From: Halosimplex rubrum
GTDB taxonomy: Archaea > Halobacteriota > Halobacteria > Halobacteriales > Haloarculaceae
DNA: 64,000 bases
Assembly (NCBI RefSeq): GCF_013415885.1
Contig: NZ_CP058910.1
Span: forward strand, 2,480,001 to 2,544,000
Direction of reading: 5' to 3'
Under the pieces are notes generated by a model. That model made no database searches and was not told the DNA's origin. It was given only the letters and a program-made list of their open reading frames with translations. The translations under genes and the position numbers were made by a program. Positions within the stretch are counted from its first letter, which is position 1. Every line of letters starts with the position of its first letter. Shown here in pieces: positions 1 to 8,272 of the stretch.

Positions 1-116
1 GGTCGGCGCTGCTTGCGCTCGCGGATCTGGGCCTTCTCGGACTCGTCGGCGGCGTCGTAGCGGAGCCCGTCGCCCTCCGCGTCCAGGTCACAGAGGAGTT
101 TGCTGACCGATATCAC
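1..116 (-). CDS. Pseudo-radical-SAM/SPASM protein, N-terminus only (cut by window edge)
   Basis: The N-terminal 38 codons read on the minus strand from a GTG at 116. The peptide opens V-I-S-V-S-K-L-L-C-D and continues through GDGLRYDAAD to ERKQRRP. From memory this matches the start of haloarchaeal TIGR04347-type pseudo-SAM proteins, which resemble radical SAM/SPASM enzymes but lack a normal SAM cluster motif. The GTG overlaps the TGA of the upstream gene (GTGA), so the two are translationally coupled. The body of the gene is outside the window, so the missing cluster motif cannot be confirmed here. Family call rests on about 38 residues plus context. Confidence 0.6.
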   Translation of the reverse strand, partial: MISVSKLLCDLDAEGDGLRYDAADESEKAQIRERKQRR

Positions 117-490
117 GCGTCCTCACCTCCAGCGGCGGTCGCCTCGGCCGTTTCGTCGGTCCCTCGGTCGCCCGCGCGGTCGGAGAGGGCGACGCCGTCG
201 GCGGCGAACCGCCGCGTCTCGTCGGCGGGACAGAGCCACATCGTCTCGGCGCTCCAGGCGAACAGCTGCGCGGCCTGTTCCCGTGCGATCTCCGCCGAAG
301 GGGCGCTGACGCTGCCGGCGTGGGTCAGGGGGTCACCGGTCGCCTCGCGGACGAACAGCTCCCACTCCCGGGTCACGTCGCCGCGGGGCGCGTCGACGGT
401 CGCGTCGAGGGGCGCCTCACCCGGCTCGGGGTCGCCGGACTCGCGGTCGTCGGGGTCGGACATATCGGACGAGACGGCTTCGCCCTTCAT
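113..490 (-). CDS. Htur_1727-family radical-SAM-partnered small protein
   Basis: Small acidic protein of about 125 aa. The core TREWELFVREATGDPLTHAG, followed by a segment with SAPSAEIAREQA and an LFAWSAETMWLCPADE stretch, matches what I recall of the haloarchaeal rSAM-partnered Htur_1727 family (TIGR04031), proposed as substrate or accessory of the adjacent radical SAM enzyme. The N-terminal ~35 residues are disordered Asp/Glu/Pro; the C-terminal tail is low complexity. Start is uncertain: GTG 496, ATG 490 or ATG 463 are all in frame. It is coupled by GTGA to the pseudo-SAM gene downstream and divergent from the radical SAM enzyme at 540 across a 49-bp gap. The modification, if any, is unknown. 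Confidence 0.7.
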   Translation of the reverse strand: MKGEAVSSDMSDPDDRESGDPEPGEAPLDATVDAPRGDVTREWELFVREATGDPLTHAGSVSAPSAEIAREQAAQLFAWSAETMWLCPADETRRFAADGVALSDRAGDRGTDETAEATAAGGEDA

Positions 491-539
491 ACTCACCGCC
501 CCGGATTTTCATTCCCTGGGAACGCGGCGGCCCGCTTAG

Positions 540-1793
540 ATGGAGCGGGCCGAACTCCACGGCGATGACCGAGACCCGAACGAGTCCGACGGGAGCCGCC
601 GACGGGTTGCCGAACTCGGACCGCGAACGCCCGAGCGCTCGCCGGCGGAGGTGGCGCTGATGCGGCCGCCCGTCGACACCGCCGAGCGGCCGCTCGTGCT
701 CATCTGGGAGGTGACCCAGGCCTGCGAGCTGACCTGCGACCACTGCCGGGCCGACGCACAGCCGGCCCGTCATCCCGACGAGCTCTCGACGGCCGAAGGG
801 AAGGAACTGCTCGACCAGGCGGCCGACTTCGGCGACCGCCAGCTGGTCGTCCTCTCGGGCGGCGACCCGATGAAGCGGCCGGATCTCGTCGATCTGGTCG
901 ACTACGGGACCGACAGGGGGCTCACGGTCTCGCTGACTCCGAGCGGGACGGACGAACTCGACGCCGGCTCGATCGGGGCGCTGGCCGACGCGGGGCTCAA
1001 GCGGATGGCGCTCTCGCTCGACGGGGCGACCCCCGAGCGCCACGACGCCTTCCGCGGCGAAGCGGGGAGCTTCGAGGCGACGATGCGGGCCGCGAGACAG
1101 GCTCAGGAGGCCGGGATCCCGCTGCAGATAAACACCACCGTCTGCGCCGACACCGTCGAGGACCTGCCGGCGATCCGCGACGCCGTGGCGGACCTCGGCG
1201 CGGTGCTGTGGAGCGTGTTCTTCCTCGTCCCGGTCGGTTGCGGGCGAGTGCTCGACCCCGTCCCGCCCGAGCGCGCCGAGCGCGTCATGGAGTGGCTGGC
1301 CGAGGTGGCCGACGAGGCGCCGTTCGGCCTGAAGACGACGGAGGCGCCCCACTACCGGCGGGTCCGCCGACAGGCGGCCGCCGAATCTGCGGGGTCGGGG
1401 TCGGGGGAGGCGGGCGACGCCCCCACCAGCGACGAGAACCGGCGAGCGAGCGTCCTCGCGGGCGACGGGTTCGCGTTCGTGAGCCACACCGGCGAGGTGT
1501 ACCCCTCCGGGTTCCTGCCGCGGTCGGCGGGCACGGTACCGAACGACCACGTCGCCGAGGTGTACCGCGAGTCGGAGCTGTTCACGGCGCTGCGGGACCG
1601 CGACGAACTGCGCGGGAAGTGCGGTGCCTGCCCGTTCAGGGGGGTCTGTGGCGGGAGCCGGTCGCGAGCCTACGCCCACACGGGTGACCCCCTGGCGAGC
1701 GACCCGCTCTGTGGGTTCGTCCCGCCGAACTACGACGGGGCGCTCCCGTGGGACGACGCGGGCGAGGCGGTCCGGGCCGACGGGCGCCCCTGA
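540..1793 (+). CDS. Radical SAM/SPASM enzyme (TIGR04053-like)
   Basis: Protein of 417 aa. The radical SAM motif CELTCDHC (CX3CX2C) lies near residue 62, a Gly-rich SGGDP SAM-binding segment follows, and a C-terminal SPASM cluster reads CGACPFRGVCGG then a further Cys near PLCGF. This architecture fits peptide-modifying SPASM enzymes; TIGR04053-type proteins are the known neighbours of the Htur_1727 family. It is divergent from the small partner gene and shares an AT-rich promoter segment (about 502-514). The first ~40 residues are low complexity; an ATG at 660, just before the conserved RPPVDTAERPLVLIWEVTQ, is an alternative start. The substrate is inferred only from context. Confidence 0.85.
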   Translation: MERAELHGDDRDPNESDGSRRRVAELGPRTPERSPAEVALMRPPVDTAERPLVLIWEVTQACELTCDHCRADAQPARHPDELSTAEGKELLDQAADFGDRQLVVLSGGDPMKRPDLVDLVDYGTDRGLTVSLTPSGTDELDAGSIGALADAGLKRMALSLDGATPERHDAFRGEAGSFEATMRAARQAQEAGIPLQINTTVCADTVEDLPAIRDAVADLGAVLWSVFFLVPVGCGRVLDPVPPERAERVMEWLAEVADEAPFGLKTTEAPHYRRVRRQAAAESAGSGSGEAGDAPTSDENRRASVLAGDGFAFVSHTGEVYPSGFLPRSAGTVPNDHVAEVYRESELFTALRDRDELRGKCGACPFRGVCGGSRSRAYAHTGDPLASDPLCGFVPPNYDGALPWDDAGEAVRADGRP

Positions 1794-1916
1794 CTCGCGA
1801 GACGGCCCTCCGCGCGGCCGCGGCAAACATGTTCGATTCGTGTGACGTGTCCGAGGCGTCGGGTGCGGTCGCTCTCGGCGGGTCGCGGCCGATCGCGCCG
1901 GCCGTGTGTCGGTGCG

Positions 1917-1924
1917 ATTATAAC
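1917..1924 (+). promoter_or_regulatory. TATA box of the winged-helix/DUF7521-like operon
   Basis: ATTATAAC centred 29 bp upstream of the ATG at 1950, the spacing expected for a leaderless haloarchaeal transcript. This supports ATG 1950 over the in-frame GTG at 1938. Confidence 0.6.
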
Positions 1925-1949
1925 CGTCGTCCGGTAAGTGGCCGCTAGA

Positions 1950-2327
1950 ATGGTCCGTGACCCGTTCGCGGACGACGAGGCGCCCGACCTCCAGGAGGTG
2001 CTCGACGCGCTGGACGACCCGGACTGTCGGGCGATCGTCAGCGCGCTGGAGGAACCGATGACCGCCAGCGAAATCTCCGAGGAGAGCGACATCCCCCTGT
2101 CGACGACCTATCGCAAGCTCGACCGACTGGAGGAGGCCCAGCTGCTGTTCGAGGGCACCGAGATCCGCGCGGACGGCCAGCACGCGAGCATCTACGAGGT
2201 CGACTTCGAGGAAGTCGTCATCGCTTTGACCGAGGAGCGCGAGTTCGAAACCGAGATCGCTCGCCAGCCCCGGACGCCGGACCAGCGCCTCGAATCGCTC
2301 TGGTCGGAGGTGCGCAAGGAAACATGA
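1950..2327 (+). CDS. Winged-helix (ArsR-like) transcriptional regulator
   Basis: Protein of 125 aa. A central winged HTH reads from DDPDCRAIVSALEEPMTASE through IPLSTTYRKLDRLEEAQLL, typical of haloarchaeal ArsR-like regulators; the acidic C-terminus (EEREFETEIARQPRTPDQRL) may be a dimerisation or sensing segment. The start at ATG 1950 is chosen because a TATA box lies 29 bp upstream; an upstream GTG adds four residues. The stop overlaps the start of the next membrane-protein gene (ATGA), so the pair is translationally coupled and probably one unit. No ligand-binding cysteines are seen, so the signal is unknown. Confidence 0.8.
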   Translation: MVRDPFADDEAPDLQEVLDALDDPDCRAIVSALEEPMTASEISEESDIPLSTTYRKLDRLEEAQLLFEGTEIRADGQHASIYEVDFEEVVIALTEEREFETEIARQPRTPDQRLESLWSEVRKET

Positions 2328-2665
2328 GCCCACACGCTACACCCGGTACCATCGTACTCGTCGCGTTGAAGACGATCACGCTCATCCTCGGCGGGATGAT
2401 CACCTACTTCTCCTACAAGGCCTACCGCCGGAGCGGTGCGCAACCGCTGTGGTATCTCGCGGTCGGGTTCGGGGTCGTCACAGCGGGCACCTTCCTCGCG
2501 GGCGCCATCGACCAGGCGATACGCTTCTCGCTGTTCGGCGTGAACGTCCCTCTCTTCGGCGGGAACGTCGACAACCAGACGGTCGCCGACTTCGCGCTCG
2601 CTATCGAAAGCGCGCTGACTGCCACCGGCTTCGCCGTCATCGTCTACTCGCTGTACTCGGAGTAG
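2324..2665 (+). CDS. Small membrane protein, DUF7521-like
   Basis: Protein of 113 aa with three to four hydrophobic helices: TIVLVALKTITLILGGMITY near residue 10, YLAVGFGVVTAGTFLAGAID near 44, and a C-terminal helix near ALTATGFAVIVYSLYSE. It resembles haloarchaeal small membrane proteins (DUF7521, from memory) that regularly follow a winged-helix gene. The ATGA overlap with the regulator indicates coupled expression, so it may be the sensor or effector half of a two-gene unit. There is no enzymatic motif and the function is unknown. Confidence 0.7.
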   Translation: MSPHATPGTIVLVALKTITLILGGMITYFSYKAYRRSGAQPLWYLAVGFGVVTAGTFLAGAIDQAIRFSLFGVNVPLFGGNVDNQTVADFALAIESALTATGFAVIVYSLYSE

Positions 2666-2917
2666 GTCCGTCCCGACCCTTCGGTCCTCGTTCTCACGTC
2701 GTCTGCCGTTTCACCAGACACGAACCGCGCGGTCCGACACTGTCGGCTAGAAGACGACGAACGCACTCGAGACAGTCTCTCAACAGTGATACGGCCGACC
2801 GCCCGATCCGTGAGCGCGCCCCCTCGCGGGTCGTCCCGACGTGTCTGCCGTCGAGCCGCCGCCCGAACGAGATAAATCGTAGAGCGCTATATCGAAACCG
2901 GTCGGGCTCCGGGGCCG

Positions 2918-3679
2918 TCAGCCGGTCTGGTCGTCGATGAGACCGGCGAGGATCGTCGCGAAGCCGGTCCCTTCGCTCCAGAGCGCCGCTTCCGTCTCGA
3001 CGTGGGGGAGTCCTGCCGTCGGCAGGACGCTCAGCGCAATCGTGTCGTCGTCGGCGACGAGGACTCGGCCGACGTCGATCGCGGGCGCCGACTCGTCGAC
3101 GACCCGGGTGACGTCGAGGCCGGTCTCGGCGGCGGCTTCGAGCGTCGCCGCGTCGGCGCTGGCGACCGTCACGGAGACCCCGTCGGCGTCGGCCTCTTTC
3201 AGGGCCGTCGCGACGGGTCCCTCGACGAACCGGCGCTGGCCGGTGACGAACAGGACCCGGTCGTCGGCGCGGGAGACGAGGTCGGTTATCCGGGCGGTGA
3301 TGTTCGTCCGGCCCTCGGTCGTCCAGATGGCCTCCTGGGTGTCGTCGCGGTGTTCGCACTCGCCGCGAACCGCTTCGAGGTGGTCGGCGGCGTCGTCGGC
3401 GGTCGAGCGCAGTCGCTCGTACAGCAGGTCGCGCGCGGCGTCGACCGAGACCGGCCGGTAGCGTCGGGGCGAGCCCTGCTGGGTGTCGACGAGACCGATC
3501 GCCTCGAGTTCGTCCGTGGCGCCGTAGACCTGCGAGCGCGGGACTTCGGTCACGTCGGCGACCTCGCTCGCGGTCGCGACCCCCAGCTTCTGGAGGCCGA
3601 CGAACGTCCGCGCGGCGTACGTCGAGAGGCCCAGCTCGCCGAGTGCGGCGGCGGCCGCCTCGTCGTCGACGTCAGTCAT
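2918..3679 (-). CDS. TrmB-family transcriptional regulator (short form)
   Basis: Protein of 253 aa. The N-terminal TrmB winged helix (GLSTYAARTFVGLQKLGVAT, then DVTEVPRSQVYGATDELEA and a QQGSPRRYRPV wing) is followed by a ~150-residue C-terminal domain (DRVLFVTGQRRFVEGP...) like the PLD-fold half of TrmB. It is about 100 residues shorter than full TrmB sugar sensors, so the ligand-binding part is probably reduced. It overlaps the 3' end of the upstream MMPL transporter by 8 bp and is the distal gene of that operon, which suggests the transporter is its target or that it responds to the same substrate. Confidence 0.85.
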   Translation of the reverse strand: MTDVDDEAAAAALGELGLSTYAARTFVGLQKLGVATASEVADVTEVPRSQVYGATDELEAIGLVDTQQGSPRRYRPVSVDAARDLLYERLRSTADDAADHLEAVRGECEHRDDTQEAIWTTEGRTNITARITDLVSRADDRVLFVTGQRRFVEGPVATALKEADADGVSVTVASADAATLEAAAETGLDVTRVVDESAPAIDVGRVLVADDDTIALSVLPTAGLPHVETEAALWSEGTGFATILAGLIDDQTG

Positions 3680-6600
3680 CCGCCGGGCGTTCGACCGTCA
3701 CCTCGCCGTCCCTGAGCCAGGCGCGGTTGACCCGTTCGAGCTGCGACCGGGAGAGGGCCCCGGCTTCGAACCGGTCGTAGGCGGCGCGCAGGTCGCTCTG
3801 CGAGACCGACCCCGACGCGGTGATGCGCTCGAACACGTTGGTGACGACTTCGACGGCCGCGTCGCCCTCGACCGGGGAGGACTCGCCCGCCAGCAGCGCC
3901 TCGCCCTCGAGCCCGAGGCGTTCGCCGTCGCGGGCGTCCGCCGGAACGGCGACCTCGTAGGTGATCGCGGGTTCGCCGCCGTCCCACGCGACGTAGACGG
4001 ATCCGCCGTTGACGCTCACGTCGACTGGGTCGGGCGACCGCTCGACGACGGTCGCGTCACCGCCGGTCTCCTCCCGGAGGACGACGCGGTCGTCGACGCC
4101 GCGCAACCGGACCGTTGCGGTCACGGTCTCACCGGGACCGGCGACCGTCCGACTGAGTTCGCGGGTGGCTACGGGGGCGTCGGTCACCGACGCGGTGGGC
4201 GCCGTCGCGCCGTCGGACGGGTCGTCCCCGTCGGACAGCCCGATACCGTCCGGTTCGACGAACCGGGTCCAGACGACCAGCAGGCTCGGGAGGACGAGCA
4301 CGCTCGCAAGGAACGCGTAGACGATCGTGAGACCGGTGATCGTCCCGAACTGCTGGAGCGGCGGGAGGATGGCGAACACGAGCGTCCCGAACCCGCCGAC
4401 GGTCGTCGCCGCCGACCCCAGCAGCGCGCCGCCGGTGCCGGTGACGGCGCGGTCCATCGCGGTCCACACGTCCCGCGTGCGGGTGAGTTCCTGGTTGTAG
4501 CGCTCGGAGAGGTGGATGCTGTAGGCGACGCCCAGCCCGACCGTCAGGCTCGTGATCATCCCCGTCAGGACGTTGAACGGGATGTCGAGCAGGTACATCG
4601 TCCCGAGGATCCACATCACGCTGAACGCGACCGGCAACAGCGTGACGACGCCCAGCGTCGCGCTCCCCTCCGTGATCCGGTAGGTGATCATCAGGAAGAC
4701 GAACGTCGCCACGAGCGTGATGACCAGGCTCTGGACGACGGTGTTGAGCAGTTCGTCCTGGACGATTTTGTTGAGGATCGCGCTCCCGGTGGCGGTCGCT
4801 TCCAGACCGGACCCGTCGACCTGCGCCGCCACGTCGCGCATCTGGGTCGTGATCGCGTCGCCGTCGGCGCCGCCCTCGATGGCGACGACCAGGCGCGCGG
4901 CCTCGTACCGTCCGTCGGTCTGAGAGAGGACGCCGGCCGCCTCGTCCGGGGCGGTCTCGTAGAGCGCGTCGTAGACGGCCGCCACGTCCCGGTCGGGGAC
5001 GCCGTCACCGTCGGTGTCGGCCGCGGCCAGGGTCGCGTTGAACGACTCGTTGCTCGCGGCGACCGACCGCATCACCGTCAGCGGGCTCGTGATCCTCGCG
5101 TCGCCGTTGGAGAGGGTCTGGGTCACCCCCTTCTCGGCGGCCAGCGCCTGCGCGTCGGCGAGCGCGTCGAGCGTCTCAGCCCGCGCTATCTCGCCTTCCA
5201 CGAGCACCTGTGCCTGGGAGTCCTGCCGGACGAAGTTGTCGTTGACGTACTGGAGGTTCTGCTTCGCGGAGTAGTCGCTGGGCGCGAACGGCTCGGGGAG
5301 CTCGTCCATCCAGCCGGGCGGGTCCTCCGCGAGGAAGTCCTCCTGGCTGAACGCGGTGTCGACCTGCGTCGCGCCGTATGCACCGCCGGCGCTGACCAGC
5401 ACGGCCAGGAGGATGACGAGATACGGGGCCTTCCGGGCGCCGGTCGCGCCGACCGACAGCACGGAGGAGAACGCGCCGCCGCCGGTCCCGAAGGCGCGTT
5501 TGGTCCGGTCGATCCCGCGGGATTCCAGCAGCTCGTCGAGTTCGACCTTGATCGCCGGGATCAGAAGGCCGAAGACGGCCAGCGCCGCGACGATGCCGAC
5601 GGAGCTGACGACGCCGAAGTCGCGGATCGGCGGGACCGGGCTCGTCAGGTTCGAGAGGAAGCCGATGACTGTGGTCGCGGTGACGTACACCAGCGCGATC
5701 CCGACCCCGGTCAGGGCCGTCCGCATCGACCCGCGGGGGGCGAGCGCGTCGTCGTCACCGTCACCGTTCGTGCGCTCCTCCCTGTGGCGCATGAAGATGT
5801 GGATCGCGTAGTCGATAGAGAGCCCGATCAGCAGGACCGGTACGGCGATGAATATCTGGTTGAACGCGATGTCCGCCCACCCCATGAAGCCGAACGTCCA
5901 CAGGAGGACGGCGCCGATCCCGACCAGCCCGAGGACGATGTCGAGCAGGTCGCGGTAGGCGACCGCGAGGGCGACGAGGACGAACAGCAGCGCCAGCGGC
6001 CCGACGATGAGCAGGCTGTCGGTCATCGAGTTGGTTATCTCCTCGGCGATGACGCCCGAACCGAAGACGAGATACGAGCTGCCGCCCGCGTCGCCGGCGA
6101 GCGCCTGCATCGCGAGTTGCGCGTCGGTCACGGCGTCGGAGGCCGACCCGGTGTTGACCGCCGACCCGTGGCTGGACTGCGTGACGATCAGCATCGTGGC
6201 CTCGGCTGTCGTCGACCCCGGCTCGTAGTCGGTCGGCATGAGCGCGAAGACGCCGGCACCGCTACCGCCGCCACCGCCGCTGCTACCGGCGCCGAGCACC
6301 GTGGCGACGATCGCGTCGACCTCCGAGGCGTTCATCGACTCCAGCTGCGCGCGCTGCTCCGCCAGCGTCGCGTTGCTGGCGTTCGCCAGCTCCGCGCGCT
6401 CGGTCGACAGCTCCTCGGCGAGCGCCTCCAGACGCTCGCCCTGGGACTGGAGCCGTTCGGAGCGCTCCTGGAGCGCCTGGTACTCCGCGGCGAGGACGCC
6501 CTCGGTCCCGAGTCGGTAGGCCTCCTCGGCGGCCGACTCCGAGGTCGCGTCGCGGAGCCGCTGGGCGGCCGTCCGGAACGTCGCGGCGTCGGACTCGTTC

Positions 6601-7193
6601 AGGTCGACGGACGTGTTCGCGCGCACGTCGGCGAACGCCGCCGAGACACTCGCGTTCGGGTTCTGTCGGAGGACCGTCAGCTGTCGTTCGAGCGACCCCG
6701 CCGTCGCCGAGAGCGTCCGGTTGCGCGCTTCGATCGCGCGGCGCTCCTCGGTGACGGTCCGGTTGAGCGCCCGTAGCTCGGCGGCGACGGACTGCACGTC
6801 GCGACCCGCCTCCTGCTGGATGGCCGCCGTCGCGAGTGCGTTCGCGATGCTCGCCGTCGACGAACCCTCCGCGAGGGTCCCGTTGACCGTCTCGTTGGCG
6901 CGCAGGGTTTGCTGATACTCGATCAGGCCCACGAGCGACTCGCGGTCGAGGACGTTGTCGTCCCGAACGATGACCTGCGCCGTGGTCGTGTTCTCCGACC
7001 CGGTCGAGAAGTTCTCACCGATGTAATCGAGCGTCTCGGCCTCCGGCGAGTCCGTCTGGAACTGGTCGAGCGACGAGCTCTGCTCGACCATCGACGCCCC
7101 GGTCCCCACGACGAGCGTGAGCACGAGCATGACGACGATGACCGCCCGGCTGTGGTCGATCAACCCGTCGACGGCGCGTTCGATCCCTCTCAT
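3672..7193 (-). CDS. MMPL/RND-superfamily transporter, large
   Basis: Protein of 1173 aa. TM1 follows the start (AVIVVMLVLTLVVGTGASMV). A large extracytoplasmic domain, about residues 40-360, contains long Ala/Glu/Arg/Gln coiled-coil helices and a Gly-Ser run near 305. Then come two sterol-sensing-like MMPL bundles, each with a GLSIDYAIHIF / GLGVAYSIHLSERY signature. After the second bundle, from about residue 965, there is an unusual ~200-residue soluble C-terminal extension with a beta-rich region and a helical tail. The family exports lipids or hydrophobic compounds by proton motive force. The promoter region carries a TetR-type palindrome shared with the divergent tetR gene, and a TrmB-like gene is coupled downstream. 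Substrate unknown. Confidence 0.85.
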   Translation of the reverse strand: MRGIERAVDGLIDHSRAVIVVMLVLTLVVGTGASMVEQSSSLDQFQTDSPEAETLDYIGENFSTGSENTTTAQVIVRDDNVLDRESLVGLIEYQQTLRANETVNGTLAEGSSTASIANALATAAIQQEAGRDVQSVAAELRALNRTVTEERRAIEARNRTLSATAGSLERQLTVLRQNPNASVSAAFADVRANTSVDLNESDAATFRTAAQRLRDATSESAAEEAYRLGTEGVLAAEYQALQERSERLQSQGERLEALAEELSTERAELANASNATLAEQRAQLESMNASEVDAIVATVLGAGSSGGGGGSGAGVFALMPTDYEPGSTTAEATMLIVTQSSHGSAVNTGSASDAVTDAQLAMQALAGDAGGSSYLVFGSGVIAEEITNSMTDSLLIVGPLALLFVLVALAVAYRDLLDIVLGLVGIGAVLLWTFGFMGWADIAFNQIFIAVPVLLIGLSIDYAIHIFMRHREERTNGDGDDDALAPRGSMRTALTGVGIALVYVTATTVIGFLSNLTSPVPPIRDFGVVSSVGIVAALAVFGLLIPAIKVELDELLESRGIDRTKRAFGTGGGAFSSVLSVGATGARKAPYLVILLAVLVSAGGAYGATQVDTAFSQEDFLAEDPPGWMDELPEPFAPSDYSAKQNLQYVNDNFVRQDSQAQVLVEGEIARAETLDALADAQALAAEKGVTQTLSNGDARITSPLTVMRSVAASNESFNATLAAADTDGDGVPDRDVAAVYDALYETAPDEAAGVLSQTDGRYEAARLVVAIEGGADGDAITTQMRDVAAQVDGSGLEATATGSAILNKIVQDELLNTVVQSLVITLVATFVFLMITYRITEGSATLGVVTLLPVAFSVMWILGTMYLLDIPFNVLTGMITSLTVGLGVAYSIHLSERYNQELTRTRDVWTAMDRAVTGTGGALLGSAATTVGGFGTLVFAILPPLQQFGTITGLTIVYAFLASVLVLPSLLVVWTRFVEPDGIGLSDGDDPSDGATAPTASVTDAPVATRELSRTVAGPGETVTATVRLRGVDDRVVLREETGGDATVVERSPDPVDVSVNGGSVYVAWDGGEPAITYEVAVPADARDGERLGLEGEALLAGESSPVEGDAAVEVVTNVFERITASGSVSQSDLRAAYDRFEAGALSRSQLERVNRAWLRDGEVTVERPADD

Positions 7194-7286
7194 CCGTTCG
7201 ATTCCTCGGTCGAGTTCGGTCGATCGCTGTCCATTCGGTGTCTGTACTTCGATACTGACAAGGTCGACATAAGCCTTCTGAAGTCT

Positions 7287-7300
7287 ACCGAACGTTCGGT
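7287..7300. promoter_or_regulatory. TetR-type operator at the transporter promoter
   Basis: ACCGAACGTTCGGT is a perfect 14-bp palindrome lying just upstream (minus-strand sense) of the transporter TATA-like element at about 7266-7275. Its core recurs at 7556-7571 in front of tetR. Two-site symmetry is typical of a TetR repressor controlling itself and a divergent efflux gene. Confidence 0.65.
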
Positions 7301-7546
7301 CAGTTCAGGTCATTCGGACGATGTTTCGGAACGCGTATGGCCTGAATCGCAACTTTAGACTAGATCGGGCGGCAGGAGTCTGAACGATCGGTATGTTGGC
7401 GTGAGGCGCGAGACTCGTACTGCGGTCGATGGAGCCATCCGACGGGTCACTGTCGGACGATCGGGCGACGATCTCGTCGACACCCCGCAGTCGTAGTTCG
7501 GTCCGTAGCCGATCGGGCCGAATCGCGGCGGTATCGGGCCGATACG

Positions 7547-7573
7547 TTTATAATTGACCGAACGTTCAGTCGG
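7547..7573 (+). promoter_or_regulatory. tetR TATA box plus autoregulatory operator
   Basis: TTTATAAT (7547-7554) is centred 26 bp before ATG 7577, implying a leaderless mRNA. GACCGAACGTTCAGTC (7556-7571) is palindromic at all but one pair and fills the space between TATA box and start, so a bound repressor would block transcription initiation directly. Confidence 0.7.
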
Positions 7574-7576
7574 AAC

Positions 7577-8221
7577 ATGACGGACGGGTGCGACGGCGAG
7601 GTGACGGACGACGCGACGGACGACGCGAAGGCCGACGGAGGCTGGACCGACGCCGAAGAGGAGATCATGCTGGCGACGTATCGGGCGCTTCTCGAACACG
7701 GGTACGCCGGGCTGTCGATCTCCCGGATCGCCGACGAACTCGACAAGTCGAAGGCCTCGATCTACTACCACTACGACTCGAAGGACGACCTGCTCGGCGC
7801 GTTCCTGGCGTACGCGGCCGACCGGTTCCAGTCGTCGATACTGACCGAGAGCGGTGACGACCCCCGGGAGGACCTCGAACGCGTGATCGAGAAACTGCTC
7901 CCGCTCCGGCCCGACGAGGAGGAGCGCCAGATCCAGGCGGTCTTCCTCGGACTGCGCGGCCAGGCCGTGACCAACGCCACGTTCCGCGAGCAGTTCACCG
8001 AGCTCGACGAGCAGCTCGCCGCGACGATCCGGGAGGTCGTCGAACGGGGGATCGACGAGGGTGCGTTCCGCGACGTCGACGCCGACCGCGTCGCCGAGCA
8101 CGTCCTCGCGACGATCAACGGCGCGATGTACGGCCGCGCCACGAGCGACCGCGAGACGGCCGTCGCCGCGGTTCGCGTCTCGCTGTCCTCGTATCTCGAC
8201 GCCGAACTGCGCCGGTCCTGA
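7577..8221 (+). CDS. TetR/AcrR-family transcriptional regulator
   Basis: Protein of 214 aa. The N-terminal TetR HTH (about residues 25-80) reads EEEIMLATYRALLEHGYAGL, then SISRIADELDKSKASIYYHY and DSKDDLLGAFLAY. The C-terminal all-helical region is the usual ligand/dimer domain. It is divergent from the MMPL transporter; near-identical palindromes in both promoters indicate autorepression and repression of the transporter. The first 24 residues are an acidic haloarchaeal extension. The ligand is not predictable from sequence. Confidence 0.9.
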   Translation: MTDGCDGEVTDDATDDAKADGGWTDAEEEIMLATYRALLEHGYAGLSISRIADELDKSKASIYYHYDSKDDLLGAFLAYAADRFQSSILTESGDDPREDLERVIEKLLPLRPDEEERQIQAVFLGLRGQAVTNATFREQFTELDEQLAATIREVVERGIDEGAFRDVDADRVAEHVLATINGAMYGRATSDRETAVAAVRVSLSSYLDAELRRS

Positions 8222-8272
8222 GCGGCCGCGGCGACGGGGTCCGAAGGGCCCTCGGGGCCCCCATCGGTGCGG

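Larger units (their letters stand above)
7194..7576. promoter_or_regulatory. Divergent MMPL/TetR intergenic region
   Basis: 383 bp without a credible gene. It holds two copies of the same palindrome, one near each promoter (7287-7300 and 7556-7571), a TATA-like GCTTATG on the minus strand about 7266-7275 for the transporter, and TTTATAAT for tetR. The remaining middle part (about 7310-7540) shows no clear signal. Confidence 0.6.

Noticed and set aside
1824..1835. CAAACATGTTCG as another member of the CGAAC dyad set
   Set aside because: One arm is mismatched and it lies about 85 bp upstream of the TATA box, unlike the 44-47 bp spacing of the other sites; kept as possible only.
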